Source: Ophiura sarsii | Lineage: Eukaryota > Echinodermata > Ophiuroidea > Amphilepidida > Ophiuridae | Length of the DNA stretch: 64,000 nt | Direction of reading: 5' to 3' | Assembly: GCA_035610835.1 (NCBI GenBank) | Contig: CM069458.1 | Coordinates: forward strand, 29,351,449 to 29,415,448 | In this document: positions 21,318 through 32,250 of the stretch, in pieces | How the letters are laid out: each line of letters opens with the position of its first letter | How positions within the stretch are numbered: position 1 is the stretch's first letter | The notes under the pieces: generated by a model | Told to the model about the DNA's origin: nothing | What the model saw: the letters and a program-made list of their open reading frames with translations, nothing else | Database searches by the model: none | Made by a program: the position numbers and the translations under genes

Positions 21318-22205
21318 TTATCCAGGTCCCTCACGGCTTTGCAGTTTTGAAATCAGTGCACTAAGGCTGTGAGTGACTGTCTTGTTTTTATTGTGATGAG
21401 TCTGTTCATGTTTCCGTAAATTGGACTTCTGTGAAAAAGACTTTCCACAGTGATTACAGGTTTTTTTGCAAAGTGTTTTGTTAGACTTGTTTCTAATGTG
21501 AATCAGTTGATGTGCTCGTAAGTTAGACTCTTGTGTGAAACACTTATGACAGTGCAGGCATTCAAATGGTTTCTCTTGTGTATGGGAACGAACATGCTGG
21601 GTCAGGCTAAACTTTCGAATAAAACTTGCAGAACAATGTTCGCACTTGTAGGGTTTACATTTAGTGTGCGTACGGTGGTGCATCAGTCGAGCGGCCGGGT
21701 CGCTGAATCGTTTCGGGCAATATTCACAAAGAAACGGCTTCTCTTTGGTGTGCGTGCGAATGTGTGTTTTCAAATTTGCCTTCAGTGAGAAACTCTTCTC
21801 GCAATGGCTACAACTATGCAATTTTTCTTTGGTGTGGGTTAAAAGGTGTCTGGTCAGATTGAACTTGAGCGTAAATGCTTTCGAGCAATACTCGCATATG
21901 AAGCTCTTAACTCCGGTGTGGGTGAGAATGTGCCGTTTCAGGCCTACCTCCTGCGTAAAACACTGACCACAAATTTCACACAGGATTGGGGTTGAAGACA
22001 CCTTTTCGCCATGTATTCTACGAATGTGGGTACGCAGATTGCGAGTTGCTGAAAAAGTTTTCTTACACTGTTGGCATTTATTCTCTTTAGTATCACCAGT
22101 TTGATCTGTCGACATCTTCAGCTTTGACCCGTCACCAGTTTGATCTGTCGACATCTTCAGCTTTGACCCGTTCCTCAAGTGCATCTTATTCGTGCAAGTT
22201 TGCAT
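21318..22205 (-). CDS. C2H2 zinc-finger protein, eight fingers
   Basis: A 295-residue frame encodes a probable sequence-specific DNA-binding nuclear protein. Eight C2H2 fingers lie at residues 44-65, 76-96, 104-124, 132-152, 160-180, 188-208, 216-236 and 250-270. Most are joined by HTKEKPF-like or HTGVKSF linkers, the arrangement of Krueppel-type tandem fingers. The fifth (ending LMHHRTH) is slightly irregular, and the linkers before fingers 2 and 8 are longer. There is no KRAB, BTB or ZAD domain in this exon. Residues 13-25 are repeated exactly at 26-38 (GSKLKMSTDQTGD), from a 39 bp tandem duplication. Just upstream on the minus strand, TTTCTGTCAG resembles a splice acceptor, so the frame may be the last exon of a longer gene and the first ATG may not be the true start. 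The specific orthologue is not recognisable. Confidence 0.88.
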   Translation of the reverse strand: MQTCTNKMHLRNGSKLKMSTDQTGDGSKLKMSTDQTGDTKENKCQQCKKTFSATRNLRTHIRRIHGEKVSSTPILCEICGQCFTQEVGLKRHILTHTGVKSFICEYCSKAFTLKFNLTRHLLTHTKEKLHSCSHCEKSFSLKANLKTHIRTHTKEKPFLCEYCPKRFSDPAARLMHHRTHTKCKPYKCEHCSASFIRKFSLTQHVRSHTQEKPFECLHCHKCFTQESNLRAHQLIHIRNKSNKTLCKKTCNHCGKSFSQKSNLRKHEQTHHNKNKTVTHSLSALISKLQSREGPG

Positions 22206-22488
22206 ATGTTCTGACAGAAATTTTTTCGAATCAAAAGCCGATTATGAGTTGCATTGATCACACTATTCCTGAGTGTCTCTCGTCAGCATACAGTTGAAGG
22301 TGTAGTTTTTAGCTGCTGCCAAATTTTCTTCAATACTTGCATTGATAACGTACGCTTCTGCCTTTTCTTTATGTTGGTACAATACAAATAATTTGTTGAT
22401 GATGCTGAAATTGAGGAAAAAAAGAAAAGTGTTTAGTATATTTATGAAGATCTGTGAATTGATTCAATCAATAAAAACCCTGAATTCT
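22206..22488. other. Upstream flank of the zinc-finger gene
   Basis: May contain an upstream intron or promoter of the minus-strand gene. No TATA box or clear exon recognised. Confidence 0.3.
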
Positions 22489-22801
22489 AGAAAAATTGAG
22501 GGCACACTCCCATATCGTCAGCTTAATAAAATAATTGCCTAAGTCATTTTTTTACCAATTTGAGATTTTTGCCTTAATCAGCTCTTTACCATATGGTTAA
22601 AGTAGTGCTCTAATCAGTATTCAACTCTAAAGTGTGCTACCAAATTAAAAGGATAATTGCCTAAGTCAGGCATGCGACGTGACTTAGGCAGATTTATTTC
22701 ATTGCCTTAGTCAAACAGTGTGACTTAGGTAATTTTTGAAGCTTCCAACATGACCAGCCGTAGGGCAGAACGCTTCAGTAAAACCATCACAACAAATGAA
22801 G

Positions 22802-23500
22802 TTACCACCAGACCTTAGAAACAATATGCAGGACACAAAGGTATAATTGCGGACATCATCATGCCAGCCATGCAAGAGGTTGCTTTTATTTATAAAGCCA
22901 ACATGTATCACATGTCATCCAAAACATAATCTACACAAACAATGCACGGAATCAAAAGACCATATATGAGCTATCAACCAATCGGCAGGAGAGCGAAAAC
23001 TACACCCGATCTCCATCGCGCAGGCAAAAAGAGGCCGAAATGAATTGTCAAGGATGTGCCAATGCACATGGGTCAATAATGCTAATTAGATATGCCAAGG
23101 CACTTTACACTAAATTATGCCATTTGCCAATGCAAGTCCAACAATGTTGCCATAGATATGTCATGTATATTATTATCAAATTATTCAAAAACTAGTTGTC
23201 ATTCGATCACGAATGATTTGCCATCGAGGTGCCAATGCACATCGGGTAAAATTTCTGAAGCTGAACATCAGACACGACCTCTCGCATGCTTTAGCATGAA
23301 CATAATGATACCAAAGGGGACGCCACGAGAAAGCCCGCGAAATATGAAAGGGAAGGAGTGGGTGTGGCAAAACGCCAACCACGCATGCGTGAAACGCGTA
23401 ACCAAGGCCCTACAGGCCTGGCCAAGACAAACCATTCCTAAGGCGGGTGGTAAATTAAAATTTGCTCGATTGCATCTCGGAAATTTTTTATTATTGAATT
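22802..23500 (+). repeat. Dispersed repeat, internally deleted copy
   Basis: Bases 22802-23248 match 31345-31790, and 23249-23500 match about 37980-38245, in the same orientation and order. This copy joins directly two blocks that lie ~6.2 kb apart at the other locus. Shared landmarks are ATGCAAGAGGTTGCTTTTAT, ATTTGCCATCGA, CACGCATGCGTGAAACGCGT and GCATCTCGGAAATTTTT. Confidence 0.8.
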
Positions 23501-23569
23501 GCTAGAAGAATCTGCTAAGTTATGAAAAATGACTTAGGCAATTATTTTATTAAGCTGACGAAACTAGAT

Positions 23570-24004
23570 ATGTGACACTGCATGTCAAAACCAGGCGGAA
23601 TTGGGCAGAGTTATGAATGGAGAAAAATGCCAAAAATGTTTTGGGGGTTATTTTTGTCAATTTTTAGATTCTCATGATTTCAAAATGTTAGTCATGTCTA
23701 AAAAGAGCTGTACAAATTTCAAACTGAAATTTCATTGGGAAATAATATTGTTATCGTTAATTCTTATTTATTTCTTTATTATTTACTTTGTTTTATGCAA
23801 ATTTTAATGGAGGTTTTCTATTTTTTAACATTTCAGGCAGTCCAAATTCAAAATGTTACAACTCGAGTTAGGAATGTCTGATTTCAATAAAACAATTGGT
23901 GTTGGTTGTAAAGCGCAAAGCCTATATTTGTTATAATACTTCAATAACTCAATTTTGAACTCCTGCCCAATTGTGCCTGGTTTTGACATGCGGCGTCACA
24001 TATT
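23570..24004. mobile_element. MITE with ~38 bp termini inside the composite element
   Basis: The left end ATATGTGACACTGCATGTCA continues AAACCAGGCGGAATTGGGCA. The inverse TGCCCAATTGTGCCTGGTTT...GTCACATAT ends at 24004. It separates the two copies of the outer element's right terminus. No coding capacity. Confidence 0.75.
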
Positions 24005-24365
24005 TGTTTTAAAAATTCTCAAAAGTAGTAAATATGACTTAGACAATTATTTTATTAAGCTGACGATATGTATCTCTCAGTGCCCCTTTAATTCAATAAA
24101 TAAATAAGATACTCTATAAACTGATGATGCCTAGGATTAAAACATGACATACGAAAGGAATCATATTCACGTAGCCTATTTACATCAGAATTCCAATGTC
24201 GAGCGGACAAAGCAAATTAAATAGGGAATTTTGTGTAATACAATTGGAATGTTCAATATGTATGTAAATATGCCCATTCCTGTTAATGGCATGCAAACAC
24301 TACAAAGTATATAGGAGCAAGGGCCCTATTTAAGACAAATTTATTTAACTGAGAAAAGATCTTCT

Positions 24366-24780
24366 TAACCCTTTGAACCTGGCGCACCGGTTTACCGGCG
24401 CGACCGTGTGTGTACCATATACATGATGTGCCGGTTTGCCGGCTTAAACCTATGTGTACCATAAACCAGATGAGCCGGTCTACCGGCCCTGTGTAGCATG
24501 CCTAAACGGTTTGTTTACATTGCTTAGACTACTGGGGAACTAGACAAAGAGGGGTCAAAGTTCAAATGTTTTATTTTTTTCATTTCTGAGTGCTTTTATC
24601 AGCACTTTTATTCGTGTGTCGTCTCGCGTCGAAAAATACATGAAAATATGGCGCGACGATACTTCAAGTTTTGAACATGTTGGATGATAGCAATTCTGCC
24701 GAGGTTTTAGATGACAATAGTTTTAGATATTCAGGTGAGTTTGAGACCGAATCTGATGAGGATATGAATTTGACGATTTA
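24366..24780 (+). mobile_element. Possible 5' end of a piggyBac-like element
   Basis: TTAACCCTTTGAACCTGGCG at 24366 resembles a TTAA target followed by a CCC-starting piggyBac-type terminus. It is followed by three diverged copies of a CCGGTTTACCGGC palindrome. A short acidic frame starting near 24679 (MLDDSNSAEVLDDNSF, then ETESDEDM) is reminiscent of the acidic N-terminus of piggyBac transposases. No transposase core or matching right end was found, so this is tentative. Confidence 0.35.
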
Positions 24781-25393
24781 AGTACATTGTATACTACACA
24801 TACTAGTGATTATGGACTTTTACACATCGTCTTGCGAAGTTTCAGTGCCATTTGAGATTGCAAATGAATACGCTACAAGATTTAGTGAACGATGATGCAG
24901 AGCAAACCATTGTCATTGCTGCATAATTCAGCATACATTTCCTGGCCAATATACGCTTTCCAGTCGTGGTGCCAGTGTAAACTCTGCACCATTCCTGCAT
25001 TCAGGGGTTGGGAGAAGATGATAAACACCACTTTATTTAAGTTATTTTTGTTGTTGTTGCTATGTTGAATCAATTCTATAATATATTTGTGACATTTGAA
25101 TTATTTTTTGTATTTTTTGTATTTTTTTTTTTTGTCGCTGTAGTTCAACATATTGTCATGGGGCCTTAAAAGCTGACAGACCAAAAACGGTGACCTGCAA
25201 ACTGAAAATAGTCATAAATCTGTCATAGTTTCATGTATTTAGTTTTAGCTCATTTTTGCATCATTGAAATTTCTATTGCATTTCTGTTTTGTTGCTCTCT
25301 AAATAAAATGATTGATACCAAATTTGTAGTGGTTCATAAATAAAACCTAAATTTGGTCGGACTCCCTACCCATGCTACCCTATTTTAAGTCCT
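24781..25393. other. no gene recognised
   Basis: AT-rich spacer following the possible piggyBac-like end; poly(T) near 25123-25133. Nothing else supported. Confidence 0.35.
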
Positions 25394-25778
25394 GGGGGCA
25401 CACAACTTTATTTTGGGTAGGGGTCTGCCGCCCAGTGTCTCAAAAAGGGGGGGGGGGGGGGGCACAGAACTACTCTGACTGATTTTATGACGAAAAAGTA
25501 GGTCTTGAGAACTGGCGTATAGTTCAATTTTGATCATAGCAAGAACGCACATTTTTGTGTGTGTTTAGAACGCAAAATGTACAAAGAATTGGGGCTTTGG
25601 AACGCAAAATTTAGCGATTTTTGAATTTTCAATAAAATTGTGTAAATAAAGAACTATAATGCAGGCTCAAAAGGGGGTCATAAGAGCTAGCAGCAGAGGG
25701 CGAAAAGGGGGGTCTTCAGCGCGGCACACATACCTATACCCTTTTCCAATGTCAGTGCCCCCCCCTGGGTTTAAGTTC
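25394..25778 (-). repeat. G-run-ended dispersed repeat, copy 1
   Basis: It ends in GGGGGCACACAACTTTATTT on the left and ATTGTCAGTGCCCCCCC-type sequence on the right. The internal block with GAACGCAAAAT, GGCTTTGGAACGCA and AGGCTCAAAAGGG is the inverse of 43428-43826. A 16 nt G run lies at 25447-25462. Confidence 0.75.
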
Positions 25779-26700
25779 TATTATTATATTAGTATAACTA
25801 GTTATAGTAGGCCTAAGACTAAGTAATGAATTGTTAGTTCAAATATGAATATAATGAAATAGGCCTAGCCTAGTTGCCTTATTAATGAGATGAAAAAATG
25901 TGACGGGAAACTCAGAATCGAGTTTCATTGGCCTGAAGTTAAACAACAAACACTCTTTTATTTTTACTAGTCTTTTAGTTAGTTAGACTTTGTTTGTTGT
26001 TTATCTAATCTAGACTAATTCTAAAAAATATTCTAACCCAGAATTTCCCAGAACAAAAAAAAAATTCTCTGCCATGGATGGTATTAGGCCAAACAGTTGA
26101 AGTTGTAAGTTCACAAAGGACAACTTAATTTTGTAAACAAATGCATAAAGTGTAATTTACCTGATTTATTTCAACCAAAATGGGCAAAATATGCAGTAGC
26201 AAACGTTTCGTTACCAGACACTAAACAGCCGAAATCCAAAAATTACGAACCTTGAAGTTGGCTAAATAAAGCCCGTCACCTAGGGATGGCCGATCTTTCG
26301 ATCTATCTATTAAGGATGGGCGGTTTATGAAACTGGTATCCAATAGAGCATTCAATAAACTTGGCATACATTTGAATGAGTTAATGTAATGAAGAAAAAA
26401 AACATTAAAAAGAATAGAATAGAAAAGAAAAATAAAACAAACAAAAAAATGGGAGAAGCATGCATAGGACCGTGTTCGAAAAGTTTCGATTTCTTTTTTA
26501 GGCCGGTGCATGTAAGTAACACCTCGCACTACTAACTAAGGCCACTTAAAAAGGTCAAACAAATTCACACGGTCACAAAAAATCGCACGGTCGTGCAGTT
26601 TTCTCCCCTCAGAATTGGTATTGGTGCGATTTGCTCTGTACTTTTTTACCAATATTTTATTGAAAAGCGTTTTTCGCTTTTGATTTACCGTGACCTTTGG
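25779..26700. other. no gene recognised
   Basis: AT-rich spacer. A block near 26605-26695 (TTGGTGCGATTTGCTCTGTA, TTATTGAAAAGC) resembles 39335-39395, so it is probably an old repeat. Confidence 0.35.
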
Positions 26701-26801
26701 CAAAATGATTTATGCCGATGACACACAAGTTTATCATTTTTGACAAGGATGACCACTCATCCCTCATCCCAAAACTTGAAACATGCATCAATCAATGCTA
26801 T
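26701..26801 (+). pseudogene. LINE reverse-transcriptase scrap
   Basis: The plus strand encodes KMIYADDTQVYHF and, after a frameshift, DKDDHSSLIPKLETCIN. YADDTQ is the catalytic box of Jockey/CR1-type reverse transcriptases and the following segment matches the same region. It is cut off exactly where the LTR at 26802 begins. Confidence 0.75.
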
Positions 26802-27206
26802 TGTGGCGGAATTACTATAGCACAGAGAGAGAGGGCGCTCTTTATCTTAAAACTGTCACGTGATCGCCGCTGGACCACGTGACTTGGGGGTATAATTGGG
26901 CTGTTCTGGCTGATTTAGCTAGGCAGAGGTGGGTTAGACTTCGGGCTGTGGAGTTGACTGGCAGTGCCTCACTTGCTATACCACACACTACACTCCTCCC
27001 AATCCTTTACTAGCGGATTGCGCCCGATGTCCTGTTAAATGATGATGAGAACTTAAAACCAAATGTGTGCCTGTGTGTTTATTCCGGAGTCAATCTAACA
27101 CAAGATCTGAACTAAGTGAGGAGTACCACCTCACGCCTACGCCATCAACTACTGAATGCTTCCCGCTCGCTACCACAAGTTGCATCGAAAGACAGGGTTC
27201 GCCACA
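26802..27206 (+). mobile_element. 5' LTR of Gypsy-type element
   Basis: A 405 bp direct repeat starts TGTGGCGGAATTACTATAGC and ends GGTTCGCCACA (TG..CA ends). It matches 29509-29914 with a handful of small indels. It contains two CACGTG palindromes and a GGGGTATAAT TATA-like sequence. The PBS follows after one base. Confidence 0.92.
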
Positions 27207-27207
27207 T

Positions 27208-27225
27208 TGGTGGCAGCGGTGGGAT
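27208..27225 (+). other. tRNA-Leu primer-binding site
   Basis: TGGTGGCAGCGGTGGGAT is complementary to the CCA-tailed 3' end of a metazoan tRNA-Leu, of the type ending CCCACCGCTGCCA. It lies one base after the 5' LTR. An identical site follows the second LTR at 29916-29933. Confidence 0.8.
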
Positions 27226-27248
27226 CTATTAAAGACAAACTGTAAGAT

Positions 27249-27540
27249 TAGCAATCCGGAACAGCAATCTGGAACAATCATAGCAATCCGGAATAGCAAT
27301 CCGTACCAATCATAGCAATCCGGAACAGCAACCGTACCAATCATAGCAATCCGGAACAATCATAGCAATCCGGAACAGCAACCCGTACCAATCATAGCAA
27401 TCCGGAACAGCAATCCGGAATAATCATAGCAATCCGGAACAATCATAGCAATCCGGAACAATCATAGCAATCCGGAACAATCATAGCAATCCGGAACAGC
27501 AATCCGGAACAATCATAGCAATCCGGAACAATCATGGCAT
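27249..27540 (+). repeat. AGCAATCCGGAACAATCAT minisatellite in the leader
   Basis: About fifteen tandem copies of a 12-19 bp unit alternating AGCAATCCGGAAC and AATCAT. It lies between the primer-binding site and gag in the retroelement leader. A shorter version occurs after the second LTR (29955-30022). Confidence 0.9.
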
Positions 27541-27550
27541 CTTCGCCACC

Positions 27551-28857
27551 ATGGCCATGATGAATGGCGAAGGCTGGGAAATCTGGATGGACATGCATTA
27601 TGCCGGGTCACATGCTGACGAACTGGTACAAGCGGCCGAGAATGATCGACTCCGCGATCGATTCCAGCGATTGTCCGTCGACGAGAACGCAGCGAGGGGC
27701 GAATCGCTGAAGCTAGAGAATGAGAAGATGAAGGCAGAAAAGGACCAGTGTGACAGGGAGAGGCGGGATTATCAAGAACAGATAACACGATTACAAGAAG
27801 CCTTGGTCCAAGCTATGGGACCCAGCCGTCTTTCTCGTATTAGGGCACGCACTCCTGCAGGATATCAAAGATCCACAACCTCAGATCCAGAGGTATTCAT
27901 TAAAGACCGGGAAGATAATACCTGTGCGAGATCAATGGATATCCTAGAAGGTAGGGACATTACATCTGAACCTATGGAGCAGGCACCAGCTAATCAGCAG
28001 GAAATCACAGAGCCGAGGAGAGCACCTGAACATGTTGAAAAAGATACTCCTAGTGATCATCACGCGGAGCAATATCCGGGTCCGTCTAGACACAGGAGCG
28101 AAACACATGTTGGTCCTTCACTCAAACGAGAAAAGAGAGTCTGCGGTCCACAAGATTTTCAAAGAAGAATGGAACAGGCCAGACCAAGAGAAATATCTCC
28201 TGAAATATTCTCTGGTGATATACCACTACGGGAATATCTTAGCCAGTTCGAGGCATGTGGGTCGTGGAATGCGTGGAATCCGCAACAGATGGCCCAAAGA
28301 TTGTTCATGAGTCTGCGAGGGAGGGCACGAGGAGTAATCCGTCACAGAGTGAGGAATGGCAGACTCTTACATATGAGGAACTTGTTGAACGACTGGAGCA
28401 AATGTTTTGTCCAAAAGGTCAATCGGAGCTATATTTGGCCCAGCTTAGGGTGAAATACCAACAACCACAAGAGAGTCTGCAAGAGTTCTCGCAAGCAGTA
28501 ATCAAACTCACAGACCGAGCATATGAGGGAATGCAGGAACAATCTCGTGACAAAATTGCTCGGAATCATTTCATGGCAAATATCCGGGACCGGGAGATCT
28601 AATCAGCGGTGCACCTATCTCGCCCTAATACCGTGGATGAAGCTCTTCGAACAGCTTTAGAAACAGAGGCATTCATGTCAGCAGAAAAACAAAGATGCCC
28701 ACCAAGCCCGGCCAAATACACCCGAGTAGTTGGAGGTGAAGAATCAAGCAGAGACGCTCAGATGAAAGCGGATGCTCTGTCCGTCCAATTGTTTATAACA
28801 TTTAAGATTCATGGATATTGGATGATCTGTTCGTCATGTATCCTGCACATAAATTGA
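27551..28857 (+). pseudogene. Gypsy-type gag, broken
   Basis: The frame opens at 27551 in a strong context (GCCACCATGG). The first ~90 residues are helical and charged with a coiled-coil look (LSVDENAARGESLKLENEKM). A basic, proline-rich linker follows, then a retrotransposon gag capsid-like region with FSGDIPLREYLSQFE. A frameshift near 28330-28350 moves the capsid region to another frame (EELVERLEQMF, LQEFSQAVIKL), and an in-frame TAA at 28600-28602 interrupts it again. The likely capsid tail continues to about 28780 (NTVDEALRTALETEAFM). No CCHC knuckle is visible. Capsid assembly is the family role; this copy is non-functional as read. Confidence 0.8.
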
Positions 28858-29508
28858 GGGGGGTGTCTGCTGCAAATAATATACAGTTCCCATTATGCAT
28901 TTACGCTAATACTAGGTAGATCAATCATTGATCATTTTGTGTTTATTCTATTGAAAGGCATTAGTGTTGCTACAAATTATCATCATGATTTATAAAGATT
29001 GTGGGGATGGGACATTAAACGGAATGAGTTAAATCTAATTTTGGTAAACTGTCAGTGAGCTCCGGATTCGATCTGAGTCCGAAGTAACCAAGTAATAAGG
29101 TATTTTGGGGGATAAATGTTTGTGGTAAGAGATAAAAATAACGATTGTCATTTGTATAGATGAATGATGAACACTAAGGGGATGTCATTTATTACGGAGC
29201 ATGGAACTCGTTGGATGATCGAGGGAATCCGTCGGTGCTATGTATGTGCACGAGTGGGGACCGTTTGCATATGACCATGGTCACGATACGTGTTTGTATG
29301 CGTCTTCCTGTGCTCTTGCATTCCACTGGCTGGCTCTTTCTTTCATGTGATGGCTCTCATCCGGAATAAATGACTGATCCTTCATGAATCATTTATTGAT
29401 TCATTGCGAGTGATTTGATCCGATGGAAAAACTAATCTCCGCATATTTCCGCCCAGGCCCGATTATTGTAAACGATCCGGGACGTATCGGTCTGGGGAGA
29501 GGGTATAG

Positions 29509-29914
29509 TGTGGCGGAATTACTATAGCACAGAGAGAGGGCGCTCTTTATCTTAAAACTGTCACGTGATCACCGCTGGACCACGTGACTTGGGGTATAAA
29601 TTGGGCTGTTCTGGCTGATTTAGGCAGAGGTGGGTTAGACTTCGGGCTGTGGAGTTGACTGGCAGTGCCTCACTTGCTATACCACACACTACACTCCTCC
29701 CAATCCTTTACTAGCGGATTGCGCCCGATGTCCTGTTAAATGATGATGAGAACTTAAAACCAATTGTGTGCCTGTGTGTTTATTCCGGAGTCAATCTAAC
29801 ACAAGATCTGAACTAAGTGAGGAGTACCACGGACCACCTCACGCCTACGCCATCAACTACTGAATGCTTCCCGCTCGCTACCACAAGTTGCATCGAAAGA
29901 CAGGGTTCGCCACA
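29509..29914 (+). mobile_element. 3' LTR of Gypsy-type element
   Basis: A 406 bp repeat of 26802-27206. It differs by a few small indels, such as a 7 bp CGGACCA-type insertion near 29830 and loss of GCTA near 29620. The TATA-like sequence reads GGGGTATAAATTGGG here. Confidence 0.92.
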
Positions 29915-30022
29915 TTGGTGGCAGCGGTGGGATCTATTAAAGACAAACTGTAAGATTAGCAATCCGGAACAATCATAGCAATCCGGAACAGCAATCTGTA
30001 CCAATCATAGCAATTCGGAACA
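29915..30022 (+). mobile_element. Second PBS and leader after the 3' LTR
   Basis: The LTR is followed again by the primer-binding site and the start of the AGCAATCCGGAAC minisatellite, then breaks off near 30022. This LTR-internal-LTR-internal order is what unequal recombination between copies, or a tandem integration, leaves behind. Confidence 0.8.
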
Positions 30023-31344
30023 GCATCCCGATTCAGAAATTCATCTTCTTTGAAACATGTTCAAATCTGTAACTCTTTGATTGAACCAGTAGAGAGTGCT
30101 CGCAATTTTAGAATGATTTGAAAATGGATATCTTTGTCAAAAACATGCCGTTCTGCTTCATTTGCTCTGTATCGTATTATGTATGTCTATTGAGGATTTT
30201 TGCGCCATAGGATAAGGCAAAGTAACAAAAGAAACATATTTAGCGTGCACATTTGGTATGCACCCGGTGAGGATACGGTGAGAACGGTAGGCTAGAACTG
30301 TATGAGGACGGTGAGTAAGCGGCCGGTGGGGACCCGGTATTTTGACCCGGTATAGAACGGTATGGACCCGGTGACAAAAAAATGCGGCTGTTGACATTTT
30401 TTGCTGATTGTTCACCGTGTTGGACTATTGTTGTTTTTCTATTAGACGACGGGGCCGCCCAGTTCACACGGATACATGTAACTGCACCATTTAAAAAAAA
30501 GCGCGCCAATGAATTAGCAAAGGGTCAATACTTCTGTCAATCGGGGAATCGCTCGACCTTACGAAGCTTTACGGTTTGTAGTGGTACCGCTAAACTCGAT
30601 CGAGGGTACGATTGTCGTCTGGACAGACCCAAGGGACAGGCACTCTGGATTAGCGGTATCATTTAAGCTCGGGAATAGTGACCATCTGAACAGACCTACT
30701 ACGGTCTCTTACGGTTCTGTCATCCAAATTGATTTTCGTTCTAATTTTATCTTAAACTTTGAAGTTCATTATATCGCAGCAAAACCGATCTACGGCACAT
30801 AATCTCCTGGCCACAGTTCGACATACGTGGGCGCACTTCGATCAGGCTGCGCACGCATGCTTGAACTCACAAAATACTGCCAACCAACAACACCAAAGCA
30901 CTTGATTGGTCAAATTTAAACTGAAGCCTTTTTAACGATCGTCACGCTGCGCCGTATCCACCAACACAGTGCTCCCGCTGCGCCATAACCACCGACGCAG
31001 TGGGGCGTGATGGTGCGTGGAAAAGCTCATGAGTGTTTCAGTTCTCACGTTTGAGCACCAACCAATCAGAGCCTTGAGGTCGAGATGACGTAGTGCGCAC
31101 AACGGATAACCATTGCACCGTTTTGGGGTGAGGTTGAGCTCGCGTACTTTACGCGAGCTCAACTTCATGTGACGTGGGCCCATTGTGTTCTAACGATGCC
31201 GCAATCATCGTGATTGGTCCATTGTGGTTCCTCTGACATTCAATGCAATACTAACATGATATACTGATCGACCACTATCTATGAATAGCACGTGTAATAA
31301 AACTGGCAAATGAAAACTTTCCCAGCCTATTAACGATTTTCATA
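30023..31344. other. Spacer with a perfect 14 bp hairpin; no gene
   Basis: Near 30260-30370 the motif CGGTGAGGA/ACCCGGTA repeats irregularly. About 30175-30245 (TATGTCTATTGAG, GCGCCATAGGATAAGGCAAA) recurs at 38340-38408 in the same orientation. At 31133-31163, GTTGAGCTCGCGTA pairs perfectly with its inverse across a 3-base loop. No coding region supported. Confidence 0.5.
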
Positions 31345-31990
31345 TTACCGTCAGACCCTAGAAACAATAGGCAGGACACAAAAGGTAATTTGCGGACATT
31401 GCCATGCCATGCAAGAGGTTGCTTTTATTTATAAAGCCTACATGTATCACATGTCATACAAAACATAATCTACACAACAATGCACGGAATCATTCGACCA
31501 TTATATGAGTTATCAACCAAATCGACAGGAGAGCGCAAACTACCCCGTATCTCCATTGCGCAAACAAAAAGAGGACGATTATGAATTGCCAAATGTGCCA
31601 ATGCACCTCAGGGTCAAATATGCCAGATAGATATGCCAATGCATTTAATCTAAATTATACCATTTTGCCAATGCAAAGTCCAACAATGTTGTCATAGATG
31701 TCATGTATATTATTATCAAATTATTCAAAATACTATTTGTCAATCAATCACGAATGATTTGCCATCGATGTGCCAATGCACATCAGGGTCAATTTTGCCA
31801 GATAGATATGCCAATGCATAACTAATTATTTCATTTAGGCCAATGCCTAATCAAACAAGTTGCCATAGATATGTCATGTATCATATTATCCGATTATCAA
31901 CTTAAAGAATTTCAACTAATCACGGAATGGGGCGCAAACCACCACCCTGAGCTTCATCGCGCAGACGAAAGAAGCCCCGGAGAAAAGCTA
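31345..31990 (+). repeat. Left block of a possible 6.9 kb element
   Basis: 31345-31790 matches 22802-23248. It contains repeated GTGCCAATGCACATCAGGGT and GCCAGATAGATATGCCAATG blocks. Sequence after 31790 is absent from the 22.8 kb copy. Confidence 0.75.
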
Positions 31991-32198
31991 CCTAACCATT
32001 AATTAAATTCAAACTGTAGTGTTAGTGTTAGGACTATTTGTATAATTTCCTCAGGTAATGACCTTAATCAATATTATCATTATAATTATTTATCGTAATC
32101 AATTATTTAACGACTTTTAACCTTTGGAAAACAAAACACTGCCAACCAAGATTTATACTTTCGTTTTAAGGCGCCGACGAAAGGATAAACTTGTATGA

Positions 32199-32250
32199 CC
32201 CCCCCCCCCCTTTTTGTTGTTGCGGGGTTAGGGGGGGGGGGGGGGGGGGG
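32199..32250. repeat. C run facing a G run
   Basis: A 12 nt C run (32199-32210) and a 20 nt G run (32231-32250) are separated by 20 bp, so they can form a hairpin or G-quadruplex-prone site. Confidence 0.9.

Larger units (their letters stand above)
22516..24066. mobile_element. Composite inverted-repeat element in a MITE fragment
   Basis: The left end CGTCAGCTTAATAAAATAAT continues TGCCTAAGTCA. Its inverse occurs twice, at about 23531-23564 and 24035-24066. The whole block interrupts a fragment of the 18338-type MITE: GGCACACTCCCATAT precedes it and ATATGTATCTCTCAGTGCCC follows. TGACTTAGGCA motifs recur inside the left end (22640-22735). The interior contains a dispersed repeat (22802-23500) and another MITE (23570-24004). 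No transposase seen. Confidence 0.75.
26802..29914 (+). mobile_element. gag-only Gypsy-type LTR retrotransposon
   Basis: It has two LTRs (26802-27206 and 29509-29914), a primer-binding site, a minisatellite leader, a gag-like frame and a polypurine-like tract GGGGAGAGGG just before the 3' LTR. About 650 bp separate the end of gag from the 3' LTR, so there is no room for protease, reverse transcriptase, RNase H or integrase. The body is therefore a deleted, nonautonomous element that could move only with help from a full-length relative. The gag frame carries a frameshift and a stop, so even that is doubtful. It sits in a LINE scrap at its left edge. No clear target duplication because the right side continues into another LTR-internal unit. 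Confidence 0.85.
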
